A model generated the notes under the pieces. The model saw only the letters and a program-made list of their open reading frames with translations, did not search any database and had not been told where the DNA came from. Position numbers and translations under genes: made by a program. A DNA stretch of 64,000 nt, from positions 2,591,695-2,655,694 of the forward strand of contig VCAZ01000022.1 of the NCBI GenBank assembly GCA_005784505.1. The letters run 5' to 3'. Shown in pieces: positions 36,914 through 50,202 of this stretch (the first letter of the stretch is position 1; each line of letters opens with the position of its first letter). This DNA is from Bagarius yarrelli (taxonomy: Eukaryota > Chordata > Actinopteri > Siluriformes > Sisoridae).

Positions 36914-38635
36914 TCAATCAAGCCTCCTCCAATTATTGTTCCCCTTGTCCTCCTCCATGGCTTTCTCCAACCAATCATTGTCCTGCTCAGACTCCGACTC
37001 GCTCATTTCACTGGCATCAGCTGCCAGTAGGCGGGAGTAATTTATCCTGCGCTGGCGAGGAATTCTCCACTGCAGCATGGCTAAAGTAACGCACCACAGT
37101 CCGAGCACTGCTGCTGTACCCTGGAAAAGGGTATTGATCCCAAACTTTTGTACCACAAACCCACCTGCTACACTGCCTAGTCCAGCACCAAGATCCAGAT
37201 AAAGGCCTTCAAACACTCGCTTTACTGCCAACTCAGTGCCAGGAGAGGCTATGTCTGCAGATTGAGCCTCTAATGACCACCAGAGGGCACCAATGCTGAT
37301 TCCGGCCAACACTTGAGAAGGAAGTATTGTCCATGGAGTCTGCAGAAATGAATAAGAAAGGCATTGCAGGGAGAGACCCAGGATAGCAAGAGGCAGTAGT
37401 CGGCCATGAAATTTTAGAAGACGTGATAAACATCCATTCAGTGGAGCAAAAGCGGCCTGGCACAGCGGTACAACAGCCATAATAATTCCCATTTGAAGCT
37501 CTGTCGCATTGTGATCTTGCAGCTGCCAAAGGAGGAAGTCAGATACAGCGGAGCCTGCCATGCCTGTAAGAACAGCAGTGATGGCACAAAGCATTGCCTG
37601 CGAGTCTCCTCGCACTAGTTGCAGTGCCTTTACCCCAGCCCCAGGAACATGTTCACGTTTGTGCCGGTAAAGAGGTAACAAAGCAGCAAGAGGCACAGCA
37701 AGACCCATCAGCAAAGCGTATGCATAAAAATGCAACACCGTTCCAATTAAACAGTAAAGAACACTGACTAGAATACCAGAGCATCCAATACCACCAGCAG
37801 CCCCTAACAGTTTCCATGGTTTAACGGCCCGGTGACGTTCTGTAGCATCCACAAAATCAAGGTACTCATGCAGCCCGTCATCAGCCGCCCAGGTCAACGG
37901 AGCAGCCAGAATTTCCCATAGAATCATGATCATCATAATAAAAAAAAACATCTGCTGTTGGGTGTCCATTACTTTTAAGCTTTCAAGGAACTGATACTGA
38001 ATCTTGGTAATCTTTTCCTGCTTTTGTTCACGCTTCATTAAAGATCTGCTTCTCTTACCCGCCGAAGGCTTTTGAACGTCGGAGGAATTTTTCCCGTCAC
38101 TTCGGCTGCTTGTAGTCGTTTCAGCGGTACTCTGATTGTTATGTAATGTTGAGATGTTGACCGGCACTGCAGATATATATTCAGTGCTATTGTGCTTTTG
38201 GATAGGGTTTATCGTATGTTCTGCAGAGTACCTAACAGATGGGGAGAATTTTTGTAAAGTTGTCCTGGGTCTCAGGGTAGTAGGTACATTATTCAGCTGA
38301 CTAATATTACAGCTTTTGTTCTCTGTGCTGTTTCCTGTGGGTGGAAAGAGCAAAAGTGTTAACGCAACTGCTGCCGAACAGACGAGGGATCCGGTTATGA
38401 CCGTCCGGCGTTTGTTATGGCGTCTGGCCAGAATGCAGGAAAGAGGCCTCCATGCCAGAGCGACAAGGTGTTTAACAGCCATGATGGTGCCCGTCATGAC
38501 TGCAGTGAGCCCGAGGTGTCGTAAGTAAAGGGTGAGAAATGGCAAAAGACAGCCAGTGGCACAGGAATAAAGGAAGTGGAAGAAAGCTGCAAAGCCTACA
38601 GCTCCTCTGACATCCCACTGCTTGCTCCTCTTCAT
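36914..38635 (-). CDS. mfsd6l: Major facilitator superfamily domain-containing protein 6-like
   Basis: Single coding exon of 573 residues (human MFSD6L about 586), ending KGNNNWRRLD. The chosen ATG at 38633-38635 has a perfect Kozak context, GCCACCATGA; upstream in frame lies only a GTG, then a splice acceptor (AACAG/T at 38646). The protein is a multi-pass membrane protein. Hydrophobic segments lie near residues 11-36, 44-62 and 78-97, followed by a hydrophilic loop to about residue 225 with several N-x-S/T sites, then at least seven more hydrophobic segments. Motifs shared with the family include HFLYSCATGCLLPFLTLYLR near the start and TWAADDGLHEYLDFVD after the loop. MFSD6-family members are predicted transporters; no substrate can be read from the sequence. 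Neighbours mfsd6l and pik3r6 are also adjacent in human. Confidence 0.94.
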   Translation of the reverse strand: MKRSKQWDVRGAVGFAAFFHFLYSCATGCLLPFLTLYLRHLGLTAVMTGTIMAVKHLVALAWRPLSCILARRHNKRRTVITGSLVCSAAVALTLLLFPPTGNSTENKSCNISQLNNVPTTLRPRTTLQKFSPSVRYSAEHTINPIQKHNSTEYISAVPVNISTLHNNQSTAETTTSSRSDGKNSSDVQKPSAGKRSRSLMKREQKQEKITKIQYQFLESLKVMDTQQQMFFFIMMIMILWEILAAPLTWAADDGLHEYLDFVDATERHRAVKPWKLLGAAGGIGCSGILVSVLYCLIGTVLHFYAYALLMGLAVPLAALLPLYRHKREHVPGAGVKALQLVRGDSQAMLCAITAVLTGMAGSAVSDFLLWQLQDHNATELQMGIIMAVVPLCQAAFAPLNGCLSRLLKFHGRLLPLAILGLSLQCLSYSFLQTPWTILPSQVLAGISIGALWWSLEAQSADIASPGTELAVKRVFEGLYLDLGAGLGSVAGGFVVQKFGINTLFQGTAAVLGLWCVTLAMLQWRIPRQRRINYSRLLAADASEMSESESEQDNDWLEKAMEEDKGNNNWRRLD

Positions 38636-38645
38636 GGTGGCCCCC

Positions 38646-40260
38646 ACTGTTACAGCAAAGAATCATAAGAACCCTGTAAATAAACGAACAAAGAAAGAAA
38701 AGAAAGAAAAGTTTATACAAATCCACATTGTCCAGAAAGTTCTTATCTATTCATTTCCAAAATGTTTGTCATTCTAGTTACATCTGCTGGGGAAACGCAT
38801 TTATCTTTAGATATTTGCTGAGCTTTATCCGTATTGTGTCCATGTTTAACATTCCAAGCCATAGTTAGTCTCACGGCACAGTTTAATGGTTTTTTTAGTG
38901 TACGTTTATAGATAAACTGTACTTTACCCCAAACTTCACCCAGTTTGTCTTGGAATGTGGGTAGGAAGGTATTTTGACTTTAAAACACAACTAACCCAAA
39001 CTTTATACACAATGAATTTGCCATAGAAAGTTAACAGTATGTTAAAAACTAAAAATACCAGGTAGATTTTTTTTATCCAGCTCTTCGGAGAAGCACCAAG
39101 GAAAAGCTGTGCTTCCTACATGAAGCTGGATGAGAAAATACAAATGTTTCCTGGTTGTTCTTAATAAAAAAAGAAGTCAACATCAGAAAATACTGTTGTG
39201 TCATTTATTTATTTATTCATTCATTCATCTTCTATACCCGCTTATTCCTTAATTCGGGGTCACAGGGATCAGCTGGAGTCTATCCCAGCTGTCTCTGAAA
39301 GGGCGAAAGGCAGGACAGGGGGTACACCCTGGACAGGTCACTCACTCCTATGGACAATTTAGAATCACCAATCAACCTAACATACATGTTTTTGGACTGT
39401 TGGAGGAAACCCAAACAAGCACATCAAGCAAGAACATGCAAACTCCAGACAGGAATCGAACCCGGGACCTTCTTACTGAGGAGGCAACAGTGTTAACCTG
39501 TGTTATTATGATTTCTTTTAATATAAATTATAAAAACCTTTCAGCAAAGCTAAAACTCAGTACTTCTTCAGCTAAAAACTGAATAAATGACTCTTAAAAT
39601 CTTGCTACATATTTCTTAAACACTATATGTGGAGACACGGAGTAAATAAGAAGGTTTATATTCTGAGATCTTTGCATGGGCTTTATGGAACATGGAATAA
39701 GGAACTATTTCCTGAGCGCAGTCTTTTTTTTTTTTCACACCCTCTGTCTCGAGTTCAGTTTACGGATCTGTTACAGGAACTTTCTTAAAGACACGTTTAA
39801 CAATAGTGTTTGCGTGCGAATATCTGTGAAAAGAAAAAACCTGGATGGGTAAAAAAAAAAGACAAAAAATAAACACAATTACAAAAGCTTTTACTGAAAA
39901 AAAAAAAAAAAACCCTAAACTTTATCAAAGCTAAAAAAAAAAAAATAAGACGCGGATTTATCTCTCGCGCTGTTGCCTGGTACACCTGCTGTGTGCTGTT
40001 GTACACGTCATGCGGAGGAATCATAAATGAATAATATATATCTATATTTACCTTTAACGTTTGTTTCCTAATAGCGCAGTGGAGTCATTCTGTTTATATG
40101 TGGATAAAAATAGGAATAAACATTCTCTGTGTCCGTTCTGTATAAAAGTTCAGCCCGTCTGAGAGCTTATGTATCCGGGAGAAGCGGCTTACCTTTCAGA
40201 GAGTTTGTTTACTCAATACCGCCACCTGTCGGCGGTCCATGATATCATAGCTCAACATGG
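38646..40260 (-). other. mfsd6l: Probable 5' intron and non-coding first exon of mfsd6l
   Basis: On the minus strand a strong donor, TCTGAAAG/GTAAGC, sits at 40193, and an acceptor, CTGTAACAG/TGGG, lies eleven bases before the mfsd6l ATG. This suggests an untranslated first exon ending at 40193 and an intron of about 1.55 kb. The intron holds a family A SINE copy (39220-39500). This is inferred from splice motifs only. Confidence 0.4.
39220..39500 (-). mobile_element. SINE-like element (family A)
   Basis: TCATTCATTCATCTTCTATA tail, AATTCGGGGTCACAGGGATC, ACACCCTGGACAGGTCACTC and CAGGAATCGAACCCGGGACC mark a reversed copy lacking part of the middle. Confidence 0.65.
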
Positions 40261-40317
40261 CAGAAAAAAGACAACAGTTGACATCGAATAAATTTCCCTT
40301 AACATCGAATAAATAAA

Positions 40318-40623
40318 AGCACTTTGGCTTAGTGGTTAAAACACACACTTTCTGTGTGGAGTTTGCATGTTTTCCCTGTGCTTGCCTGGGTTTACTCCGA
40401 GTTCTCCGGTTTCCTCCAACAGTCCAAAAACATGTATGCTAGGTTAATTAGTGAATCTTAGCCCACAGAAGCGAGTGTTTGTGTGTGGCCCTGTGATGGA
40501 CTGGCAACCTGTCCAGGGTGTCCCCCTCCTGCCTTTTGCCCTTTTAGAGACAGCTGGGATAGACTCCAGCAGATCCCTGTGACTCCGAATTAAAGAATAA
40601 GCAGGTATAGAAGATGAATGAAT
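40318..40623 (+). mobile_element. SINE-like element (family A), head truncated
   Basis: GTGTGGAGTTTGCATGTTTTC, GTTCTCCGGTTTCCTCCAAC, CCTGTGATGGACTGGCAACC and a GAAGATGAATGAAT tail. Confidence 0.65.
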
Positions 40624-41707
40624 TTTGATATAAAAATTAAAATTTGTTGGAGACATATAGCACTTTATCAATAAAATTTCCACTATTTTGATGTTATTTA
40701 TAAGTCTGTGCCTGATCTCGATGTGTTTGCTTGGGTTTTGCCTGGGCTCTTTGGTCTTTTATCCAATTAGGGCTGTCACGACGATGAAATTTGGGTGATG
40801 ATTAATAGTCAAGGAAATAATTGCGATTATGACAATTTATCAACTGTTTTGGGGCTTTAACAATTAATTCTTTGTGAAAAACAATTAAGCATTTAAAAAA
40901 AACAACAAAGCATTTTATAATCACTGCAATTTGTGCCTAATTAACGCTCTACTGTAAATATTTTATTTAAGGAAATCCATATTTTGTGTCCTGTCAGTGG
41001 TGTTTATTTGTTTAGCAACATATAAATTAATTCATGTTCTATGCAGTTGCATTATGAGTCGTTAATATGAGTTGAGCTGGCGATGGAGCGTTATTGGAGA
41101 GCGCATGGAGCGTCAGAAAACCCCTACATGTCAACTACAAGTGTCAACTGCAGCTTTTTTCTGGACAAATTGTGTTTATCTCAACAATATAGTTTTAAAG
41201 ATACAAACATTTTATGACTGGAGGCCCATTAAAGCAGTTTTAGTGGTTTAAGAGGTCCAAAACCATAATAGGATCTGATTTGTCACCTATTTGAAGTAAC
41301 AGATGTTCAGAAAAATGGCAGCAGCGAAGATAATAAACTGTGAAAAAGAAAAATCTCACACACAGATAATCTAACTAACATTACTTGGGTTTGTGAAGTG
41401 CGAAATAGGCGGTATGGGTTATGTGATGTGTAAAAATTAAAATATCTCATTCATTTCTATATTTTTGTGTGTTTTAAATTAGTAATTTCATCCATATGGA
41501 AATTATCATCTTTGTCTCTCTTACTTGTCTCTTCTTCAAAAATCAGATGAAGGAGAGAAGGAAATGAACAAAGATACACTTCTAAGCAAGATCTATTTAT
41601 AAGACAATCAAAAACGGTATCTAGGGTACTTATAGGCGCTAATGACACCAAGCCATTAAAAAATACTATTTAAACAGACAGAAGAGACAGAAACACAATA
41701 ATTAAAA
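40624..41707. other. Intergenic stretch between mfsd6l and pik3r6
   Basis: No gene recognised. About 40765-40860 begins AGGGCTGTCACGACGATGAA, the type of start seen in some hAT-like repeats. Nothing else is supported. Confidence 0.4.
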
Positions 41708-41807
41708 AGTGCTGATGTTTAATATCAGGGTGGGATTTCACATTTACAGACATGGGCAGATGTCACAGAGGAGTGTGATGTCAGCTTATATAAGGAATAT
41801 GTGTTTG
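41708..41807 (-). other. pik3r6: pik3r6 3' UTR with variant poly(A) hexamer
   Basis: An ATTAAA hexamer on the minus strand at about 41718-41723, roughly 85 bases after the stop, is the nearest plausible polyadenylation signal. The 3' UTR would be unusually short, so a more distal site is also possible. Confidence 0.35.
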
Positions 41808-44800
41808 TCAATGAACAGCTCCGGAAAAGGTGTTAATGGGTAAAGAGAAAGTCTTGCTCAGAATTTTGCCGAGTCTCGATTCATCCTCCATACGCCCGTG
41901 TTTCGTTTTGCTCTTCTGAAGGTAATATCCAGGGTCTGTGCATTGGGACACCTCTATGCTACATAACAAAAATACTAAATTAGTTTACAAAGATTTACCT
42001 AATTAAATACTACATCAACTGTTAAACACCATTAAACAAAACCTAGACTCAGAGACCATAAAGCTGTTTGCGAAAATGTCAGCATGCTGTGCAGTGTTTG
42101 GATATAAGAATATTTAGCTAATTTGGATAAGAGGCTTACAGAAATGGGGTAAGTGAACATTTTATTACTGCTTAATGATGTTTTACTACCAGTTAAAGGT
42201 CATTTTAGTGGTGAATCGTCACTCTTAACGTTCTGCAGCTACACAGCGTTTAAACTCAATTTCCTGAGGGAACGAGACGCTGCGTCGAAATGCTTAAAGA
42301 ACACATCCTGCGTGATTGCAGTTGTAAAGCACGTGTTGAATCAAACCAAAGCAACACGTCGCAGGCACATTGCGCCATGGGCAGGGTGAATTCAGTGACC
42401 AAGAAATACAAAGGAAAAAATTCAGCTATGATAAGTCAGCCTTCTTTTCTTTAGTGCTTAGTTTGCATAGAAACAAACAGTCAATCCAAGAAAGAAGGCC
42501 AAAATAGTGCATGATTCCCTGCTCAAGATTCATTTTGGGGTCCCTGCCTGGGAACGGAAAGCGCATCTCTAGAGGTGGCTAGCTAGCTTATGCTAGCGTG
42601 GGGTAAGTCAGGCTTCAGCTTGAAGTGCGTATACTTTTTGAGTCATGTCTCTCCATAAATGTGGATTGGCTTACAATGAAACCGCACCCTCCTTATGTGC
42701 CTGGCTGTTAATGTATAAAAGCAACACTAATGCAACAGCAGTTAATCTAGTGTGGCTACTTACCTCTGGACATGTTTGAAGGTTCTGCATGCATCCTTGT
42801 CCAGACGTACAATAAATGTTTTCTCCTCCAGGGCTCTGATACAAATGTTGGTCACTCTCAGGGTAGACTGAGAGAAAATACGCTCATTAAATGATTTGAT
42901 AAAATAAGGATAAAGTCTTGGATTAACAACCTGTTTCATTCTTGGAAGAAGCTACATTTAGACAAAACAAAGCCATCCTGGTCCAGCACATCACATACAT
43001 TTTATTTACACGAAAACAAAAACCTTGGAGTAGGAAACACTATCAACTTGTGTGTCTCTGGGGTTGCAAAATATAAACAGACACAATAAATTGTCCAACA
43101 AGTAACCCAAGAAAATTATTCTTGCTTTACAAGACAATGACTTTCTATTAAACTTCACAACTATTTGAACAAAAATAATTTATATAAAACACCACATGTT
43201 CTTACCATTGGAGGTCTGTTAGGATTTGGATCATGAAAATCTACAATGAGATTTTCAACATCTGTGAAGAATAAAATTGTCATGCTTATACATGGATCTT
43301 GATAAAAATATATAACATCAAACATATAGTTGAAGGAGAAACAGAAAAGTTTAAATGTTTTGGGGTTTTTTTAATGCTGTACTTTTAATTCCAGTAGGCG
43401 GCGCTGCACGGATTGACACGCCGCATATCGTTAAAGCCATTCCTCTGTCAACTTCTCGATTGCTTATGGAGGCCTGACAGTTTAAGCAAAATAAAATAAA
43501 ATACACACTAATGTTACTTCACATTGCAGCAATGATAAAAATAGCCAGCTTTAGCATTAATAAAGCTAGTTTTTTTTAGCGGAATTAAGACAGTTGATAC
43601 CTTTTTGTAGTTGACAGCTACAACTACACCATACTCTTCCTGCATGGCTTTCTTATATCGTACTGATCCTGCAAAACAGTTACAGGTTAATCATCAGTGT
43701 TATACAGATTGTAAAAAATCTAGTAAACAGTTAACACTGCTGTTAAAGTGTGCATGTGTGTGCATGTGTGTGTGGGTGTGTGTGTGTGCGCTCACCCCGG
43801 ATGGTGTCTTTAAATGTAACTTTCAGAGGCTTGAACGCAGGAAAATCCATGTCAAGCTGACACACAAATAAATCCTCCTCAACTTTAGATTCCAAACCCG
43901 AAAAAGCAAGCTAGATACAGAAAGAGTAACGTGACCTTTTACATGAAGTACATGTGGGCTTGAAGGTCTGTATATATAGTTGATTAGATAGCTGGTTAGT
44001 GGCATGGGGAATCTTTTATAATATAAAAAATAGACTTGATGCTAAAGGGCTGTGCTGCTAAATGTGAACACGGATGTGAGATGATGCACGCAGTGGAATC
44101 TGAGTGACAATCTAAAATTCTAGCATGGTACATTATCTGCCTCTAAGCTTAGATTACTGTGGAAATGGGTTCCATACTAACACTTTATGGGTTATAAAGC
44201 TAATATTTATAGTTGCTGTAACCTTTCTGTCCTCTTAATACAGCCTGATTCTTCTGAATGCTATTATTAACATTAGGCTGAACTGATGTAATTATGTTCC
44301 TTGTTCTGTCTTTCACAACGTTTGATATTAATCGTAAAGTCTAAGTGAAAAAAAATAAAAGAAACTAGACTATTTAAACCATCCAGCATGCCGCCGTCAA
44401 CTTTATCCTTAGTCTGATGTTCATTGTGAAAGATCTTTAGCTGAATTTGCATGGTTAGGTTAATTGAAAAATTGTCTGCAAGCCTACCTAACATACTGTA
44501 GATGTTGATGGTATACATAAACTTTATTAGGATATTTACACATTTAAAATATAACTTTAATGTTTTTTTTTGAGCGTGTATTTAATACTAGGCAAAATAA
44601 AATTGATTTTATTAAAGCTCCCAGCTTACAAAATGTGCAGTCAGACCTTTACAGAGTAGATGGGAATGTGGACAGGCTGCTGTGCTGTCCGTGTGTAGTA
44701 TGAGATAATGTCCAAAAGAAACGAGTTGGGCTCTGAAGACCCGAAAACACCAGAATGCTGAAATCCAAAGCAAACACATACTGTACAATATAAACAAAGT

Positions 44801-47800
44801 TGATTAACCACAAGACTTTCTGCTGCAAATTCTATATCATTAATACATACATAGCTCTATTTTAACATCGGTTCGCAGCAGAACCAAGTACAATGTGTGA
44901 AAATAGTTTGAGAATTATTTACCGTTTCAGCTAGTTTTAGTATCATAGCTCCCAGACTGTTAATGTTGGAGTCATACCATGGATCCACACTGCCCAAAGA
45001 TGCTGCGAGTGTAAGCCTGTCTACATCTTTTGCAGCGTTTTCCTAAAAAGAAACCTAAAATTGGTCTATTTGCAGTATGACAATATTTGCTATCTCTAAG
45101 ATGAGCTATTATTTTATATATTTGCAATGAATTTACTAAGCAAATGACATGGATAAAATGAAATAGAAGAAGCGATTTTGCAAATTTTAGCAAAAAATAA
45201 TATCTTGTAAAGTGAAGTAAAATGTTAAGAGACTTTTTAAATAGTTCTTAGTTAAAGCAGCGTAATAGAGTTAAAATCTGCCAACTAAACACATCTAAAT
45301 TTGCAGTATTTATTCTTCTTCATAGTTAAAATGCTTAAAATCTAATAAAATGTTAGGAAAAAATACACAGCTCTGTTTTACAGTCATTCTACAACTATGA
45401 TAGGGTGATAGCAAAACTTTTATATTATTAATTTGTAGACATTTTTTGGAAACTTGTATTCGTTCCTTCACTTATTATTGTGTTGGAATTATTCGGTATT
45501 TGGAGCTATCTATGATTTTAAAATGAAGAGAAGCAGCCATATAATATGATATTGCCACCCTTCACTATGTTTATGTCTTATTTTTCATTATATATTTAAT
45601 ATATAAAAAAATGTATTTAAAATATTTTAGGTTTATATAAAATATTCTCATGTAATGTATCTTAAATTAATTAGCATTAAGCAAAAGGGTTTTGTAATAT
45701 TTTTGGGTTTTCATTAAAAGATACTACATAAAAACCTTTAATAAATTGTATTAGGATGCTATCATTTAACCTTCATTGACTACTCAATTGTTACATTATT
45801 GTAGTCTATAAAGAGATCAGCGAATAATCACCTGGACAGGAATATAGTATATTTCCATGTTGACTTTCTTTGTCAGAAATAAATTCCTCATCTCCTTTTT
45901 TCTGCAAACATGATCAAAAGTAAAGAGTGCGATATTTAGATATTGGGGACATTTTACATTTTATGAGAAAAAAGTACTTAGGATGTAGACAATACCAAGC
46001 TATCATACCGTATATTGTAATAAGCCTTGGCCAACCTTCCCATGGTGCTGTCATCCCCTATAACAACGGCACGAGCAGTAAAGTTCCTCTCATTCTTAAG
46101 AATAGAGCTTCCACCTCCCCCTGTTCCTCCACTTTCCTTGATAGCCTCCATCATTAAAGTCATTCTGTTTGCAGCCTTTGGCCACCTTACGCATTGTCTC
46201 CTGGAAAACGGTAAACTTTTCTGTTGGTCCTGGACCTCCAGGCCACTAGAGGGCTCTATGGTCAAACAAGAGAACTCATTTAAAGGCAAATCTCCCTCTA
46301 TGCCACTGTCTCTGGATATGGTGGAGATGACGGAAGCGCGTCTGGAGTCTTTCTCATCTTCAAGGGATGTGTTTTGATTCACAGATCCCAGCATTAGAGC
46401 GAAGTTTATCATCTCGTTCCCTGTTTATTTTATCACATATGTGAAAATAGTTTAGCCACTAAAGACATCATTGTAAAAGTTAGGTCACATGTAATAATAC
46501 TTACATATATCATCTTCTTTTATCCAGTGATGGAAGCTAACCTCAGGACTGGGCAGTGGAGCTCCAACCAGACCGTCAGGGCAAGACTGTTCTATAAAGA
46601 GAAATCCCACAAGAAATTTAGAGTTTAAAACAATACTCAAAAGCTTAGTATTTGTTGCAAAAAGTAAAATCGCCATTCATACCTGCGCTACAAGAGCAAA
46701 TGATTTCCTCGTAGACTTGCTCTAATCTTTCCTTGTACCGGTCACATTCAGAACCTGCATCTGTTATTCTCTCCTCTACAATGGCCACAACATCCTGAAA
46801 GTATTTTTCTATATCTGAACCTAAATCCTGGTAGAATTCACATCAACAGCAAGGAACCACAAAGTGTGAGTATAAATTGTTATAAGTCGTTACCATATTT
46901 TAACAGATAACACACACACATATGCACACCTCCAGAGCTTGTATAAGTTGTCTTCCCTGGCATTGTCTTCCCAGTCCAGCTTGTAGTGTGTGCAGTAGAA
47001 CCCGGCGCTGAGGGGTCAGTGTGTCACAGCCCAAAGGCGAACACTCTACATCAGCCCTCACTGCTTTTAACAATGTCTCAGGAAATACGGCTGGATCCAC
47101 AAACACAAACACTCTGTAACATAAAACCACAGAACAATAAAGTAAGTATGTTGTTTTGGTTTAGTTCCCCTTCAGGAACTCGAGCTTTTTTTTTTTTGAA
47201 ATGCTTTGGAAACACCCTTTTCCAACCTTTGGCCTGAAGCACATGTGTAATCCTTCGGATTAGAAAGCATTCAGATCAGATCACACTGCACTGCCACCAC
47301 CTTTCAGCGGGGTCTGGTTGTGGTATTGCGACGTACTCAGATGGACTTAAGTGAAGTTTAGAAAACTTTGCTTGCTGAAATTGATCAGTATCCCTGGGTC
47401 CCTGAATCAGGGAGCAGTTATCTGGTAGGGGCAAGAGGCCCGGGGTATGAAGACTCAACTCACAGGGTGGTGGAGCTCCTATGAAAACGCGATCATATGT
47501 AGATCTGTTTGTATTGCACTTAACAACACACTGTTCACTCTGGTTCTTTCTGGCGCATCCAGCCCTGCTGTGCATGGACCATGTTGCAGACATCTCTATA
47601 TGTTTTCCCAAACCAAGCTGCTTCAAGGAGTTATGAAGCATGAAAGCCACGACAGGGTTAGACTACTGCTGCTAGCCCTATTCTCGCTGGTCTAAGCATG
47701 GTTATCAGACCTGGTTTTCATTCTAGATGGTCATCCCTTCCAGATACCCATCAGGAGGAACTTCCTCTCGCAAGTCGAGGGACCTTGGTGCACCTCATCC

Positions 47801-49648
47801 ACAGTTATGAAAACTGTATGTACTCTGCATGTAGACATACATTTTTCTAAGGCCGCCACTTTACTTCTCAGGTCGTTATCATTTTCTAGGCCACCTAATG
47901 TTCAAGAGCATCTTGGGTTAAGCCTCCTTTAAAAGCGATGACCTAAAGAAAACCCCAAAACCCATAATACACAATTTCCTAATGGAGCTCAGGGACTTTG
48001 TGCACGTTGGCATTGTCATGCTGGAACACTGCTTGGGTCTTTGTTCCAGTAAAAGAATAATGTAATAGAAGAAGGACTCACTCCCACGTCTCTTTGTTCC
48101 TGAGTTTACAAGATTTTTAGGCTGACGAATTCCACGGACTTCCAGACTTCTTACGCTCTAGAGTTCAAGACTCTAAAAACTTTCTGAGTATTCCGGGTGG
48201 CATTCCCTCAAGACTCTAAGTTGGTTATAATTTAACCTTTGATTTCTGTTTTGTTGTAAGTGGTTCTGTGTGGAGTTTGCATGTTCTCCATGTGAGTTTA
48301 CTCCGGGTTCTCCGGTTTCCTCCCACAGTTGTAAATCATGTATGTTAGATTGATTGGTGTTTCTAAATTACCCATAGGAGTGAGTGTGTGTGTGGCCCTG
48401 TGATGGACTGGCGACCTGTCCAGGGTGTCCCCCTCCTGTCTTTCGCACTTTCAGAGACGGCTGGGATAGACTCCAGTAGATACCAGTGACCCCGAATTAG
48501 GGTATAAGCAGGTATAAAAAAATGATTGAATAAATGAATATTTTAAACAGCTTAGCATTTAAGGGCCTAGCAGTGGCAGCTTGGTGGCCCTGGAGTTGAC
48601 TGTAATAGCTGGAATGTATAATGTTTCATTTGGAAGGACATATTCACTCTTAATGCCTATGAGGACAGAAAACAAACCTTTTCCATACTAACACTAATGA
48701 ATATTAATTGTGTGATTACATTGTTCCGCATACCCGCTTCTGTCATGCGTCATCGATCATCGGGTAAACCAGCTTATCTTTATTGCCCTGCTGTGTTTTC
48801 CAGTAATCACTTTTCTTAAATAAGTAAACCATGCGCTGCCAAAAAAAAGTGTACATCAACAATACCACAAGAATTATTTTTGTGCAATAGTGATGCATTT
48901 TTTTGCACAAACAGAATAGTTAGTCTGCCTATTTAAAAATAAAAATAAAAGGGAGGATAGAGAATCATTTTATTGTTACCTCTCATGAAGGGGGTAGTGT
49001 TCGTTCTTCAGGCTGTGCTCAGCAATGACTCTCCTTTGATATAAAGCACCTAAAACCCCGAAAGAACACCTGTTAGCCTACATACAGTATCTTCTAACAA
49101 AAACAGAAAAATAACTTAAAAAGAAACACTTCTACTTTAGAAATGATTACCAGGGATGTTGTGTTCTAATTTCATCTGTTTAGCACAGTTAAGGCCGACG
49201 GTGCAGTAAGGCTCCGGAAGTGTAAGCAGACGCTTTAGGCATACATTGATCCTCTCGCACAGCTCGTCTGGAATGTAAGCAGACTGCGCAGCACAACAGA
49301 TCAACCAGGTGAAACTTTTAAAAGTAACTTTTATTTTACTTACCTAAATAAATGTCATTTTAATAAGATGTGAAAAACTAAACAAACCTGGATTACCGCA
49401 TAGGCCAAAGTGTGCAGCAGAGGAATAATGCGAGTTTTGCAGTCAGTTCTTTCTGCCTGAGTGAAAAATATACGTTTTATAAAATCAATCTCTACAAATC
49501 TGTAAAATGACTTCAAATTTACGTTCACTTTACTTTATTTTGCAGACGCACAAAAGTGCTTTAAGTCTCTTTAACAGCTCAATACTGGTACGCTTAGCTC
49601 ACCGAACAGCATTCTATCAAACAATCACTCTATCACTCTATCTATCTA

Positions 49649-49686
<38 letters not shown>

Positions 49687-49714
49687 CATCTATCTCTATA
49701 TAAAGTAAAATAAA

Positions 49715-49762
<48 letters not shown>

Positions 49763-49813
49763 GTCTGTCTGTCTGTCTGTCTGTCCATCTATCTCTATAT
49801 AAAGTAAAATAAA

Positions 49814-49877
<64 letters not shown>

Positions 49878-49920
49878 GTCTGTCTGTCTGTCCATCTATC
49901 TCTATATAAAGTAAAATAAA

Positions 49921-49984
<64 letters not shown>

Positions 49985-50027
49985 GTCTGTCTGTCTGTCC
50001 ATCTATCTCTATATAAAGTAAAATAAA

Positions 50028-50095
<68 letters not shown>

Positions 50096-50138
50096 GTCTG
50101 TCTGTCTGTCCATCTATCTCTATATAAAGTAAAATAAA

Positions 50139-50202
<64 letters not shown>

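Noticed and set aside
38636..38647. Upstream start for MFSD6L at a GTG codon four codons earlier
   Set aside because: GTG is not a usual vertebrate start, and the downstream ATG has a perfect GCCACC context.
47276..47650. 124-residue minus-strand open frame in a pik3r6 intron
   Set aside because: No recognisable motif. It runs antisense beside a degenerate retroelement fragment on the plus strand, so a chance frame is likelier.
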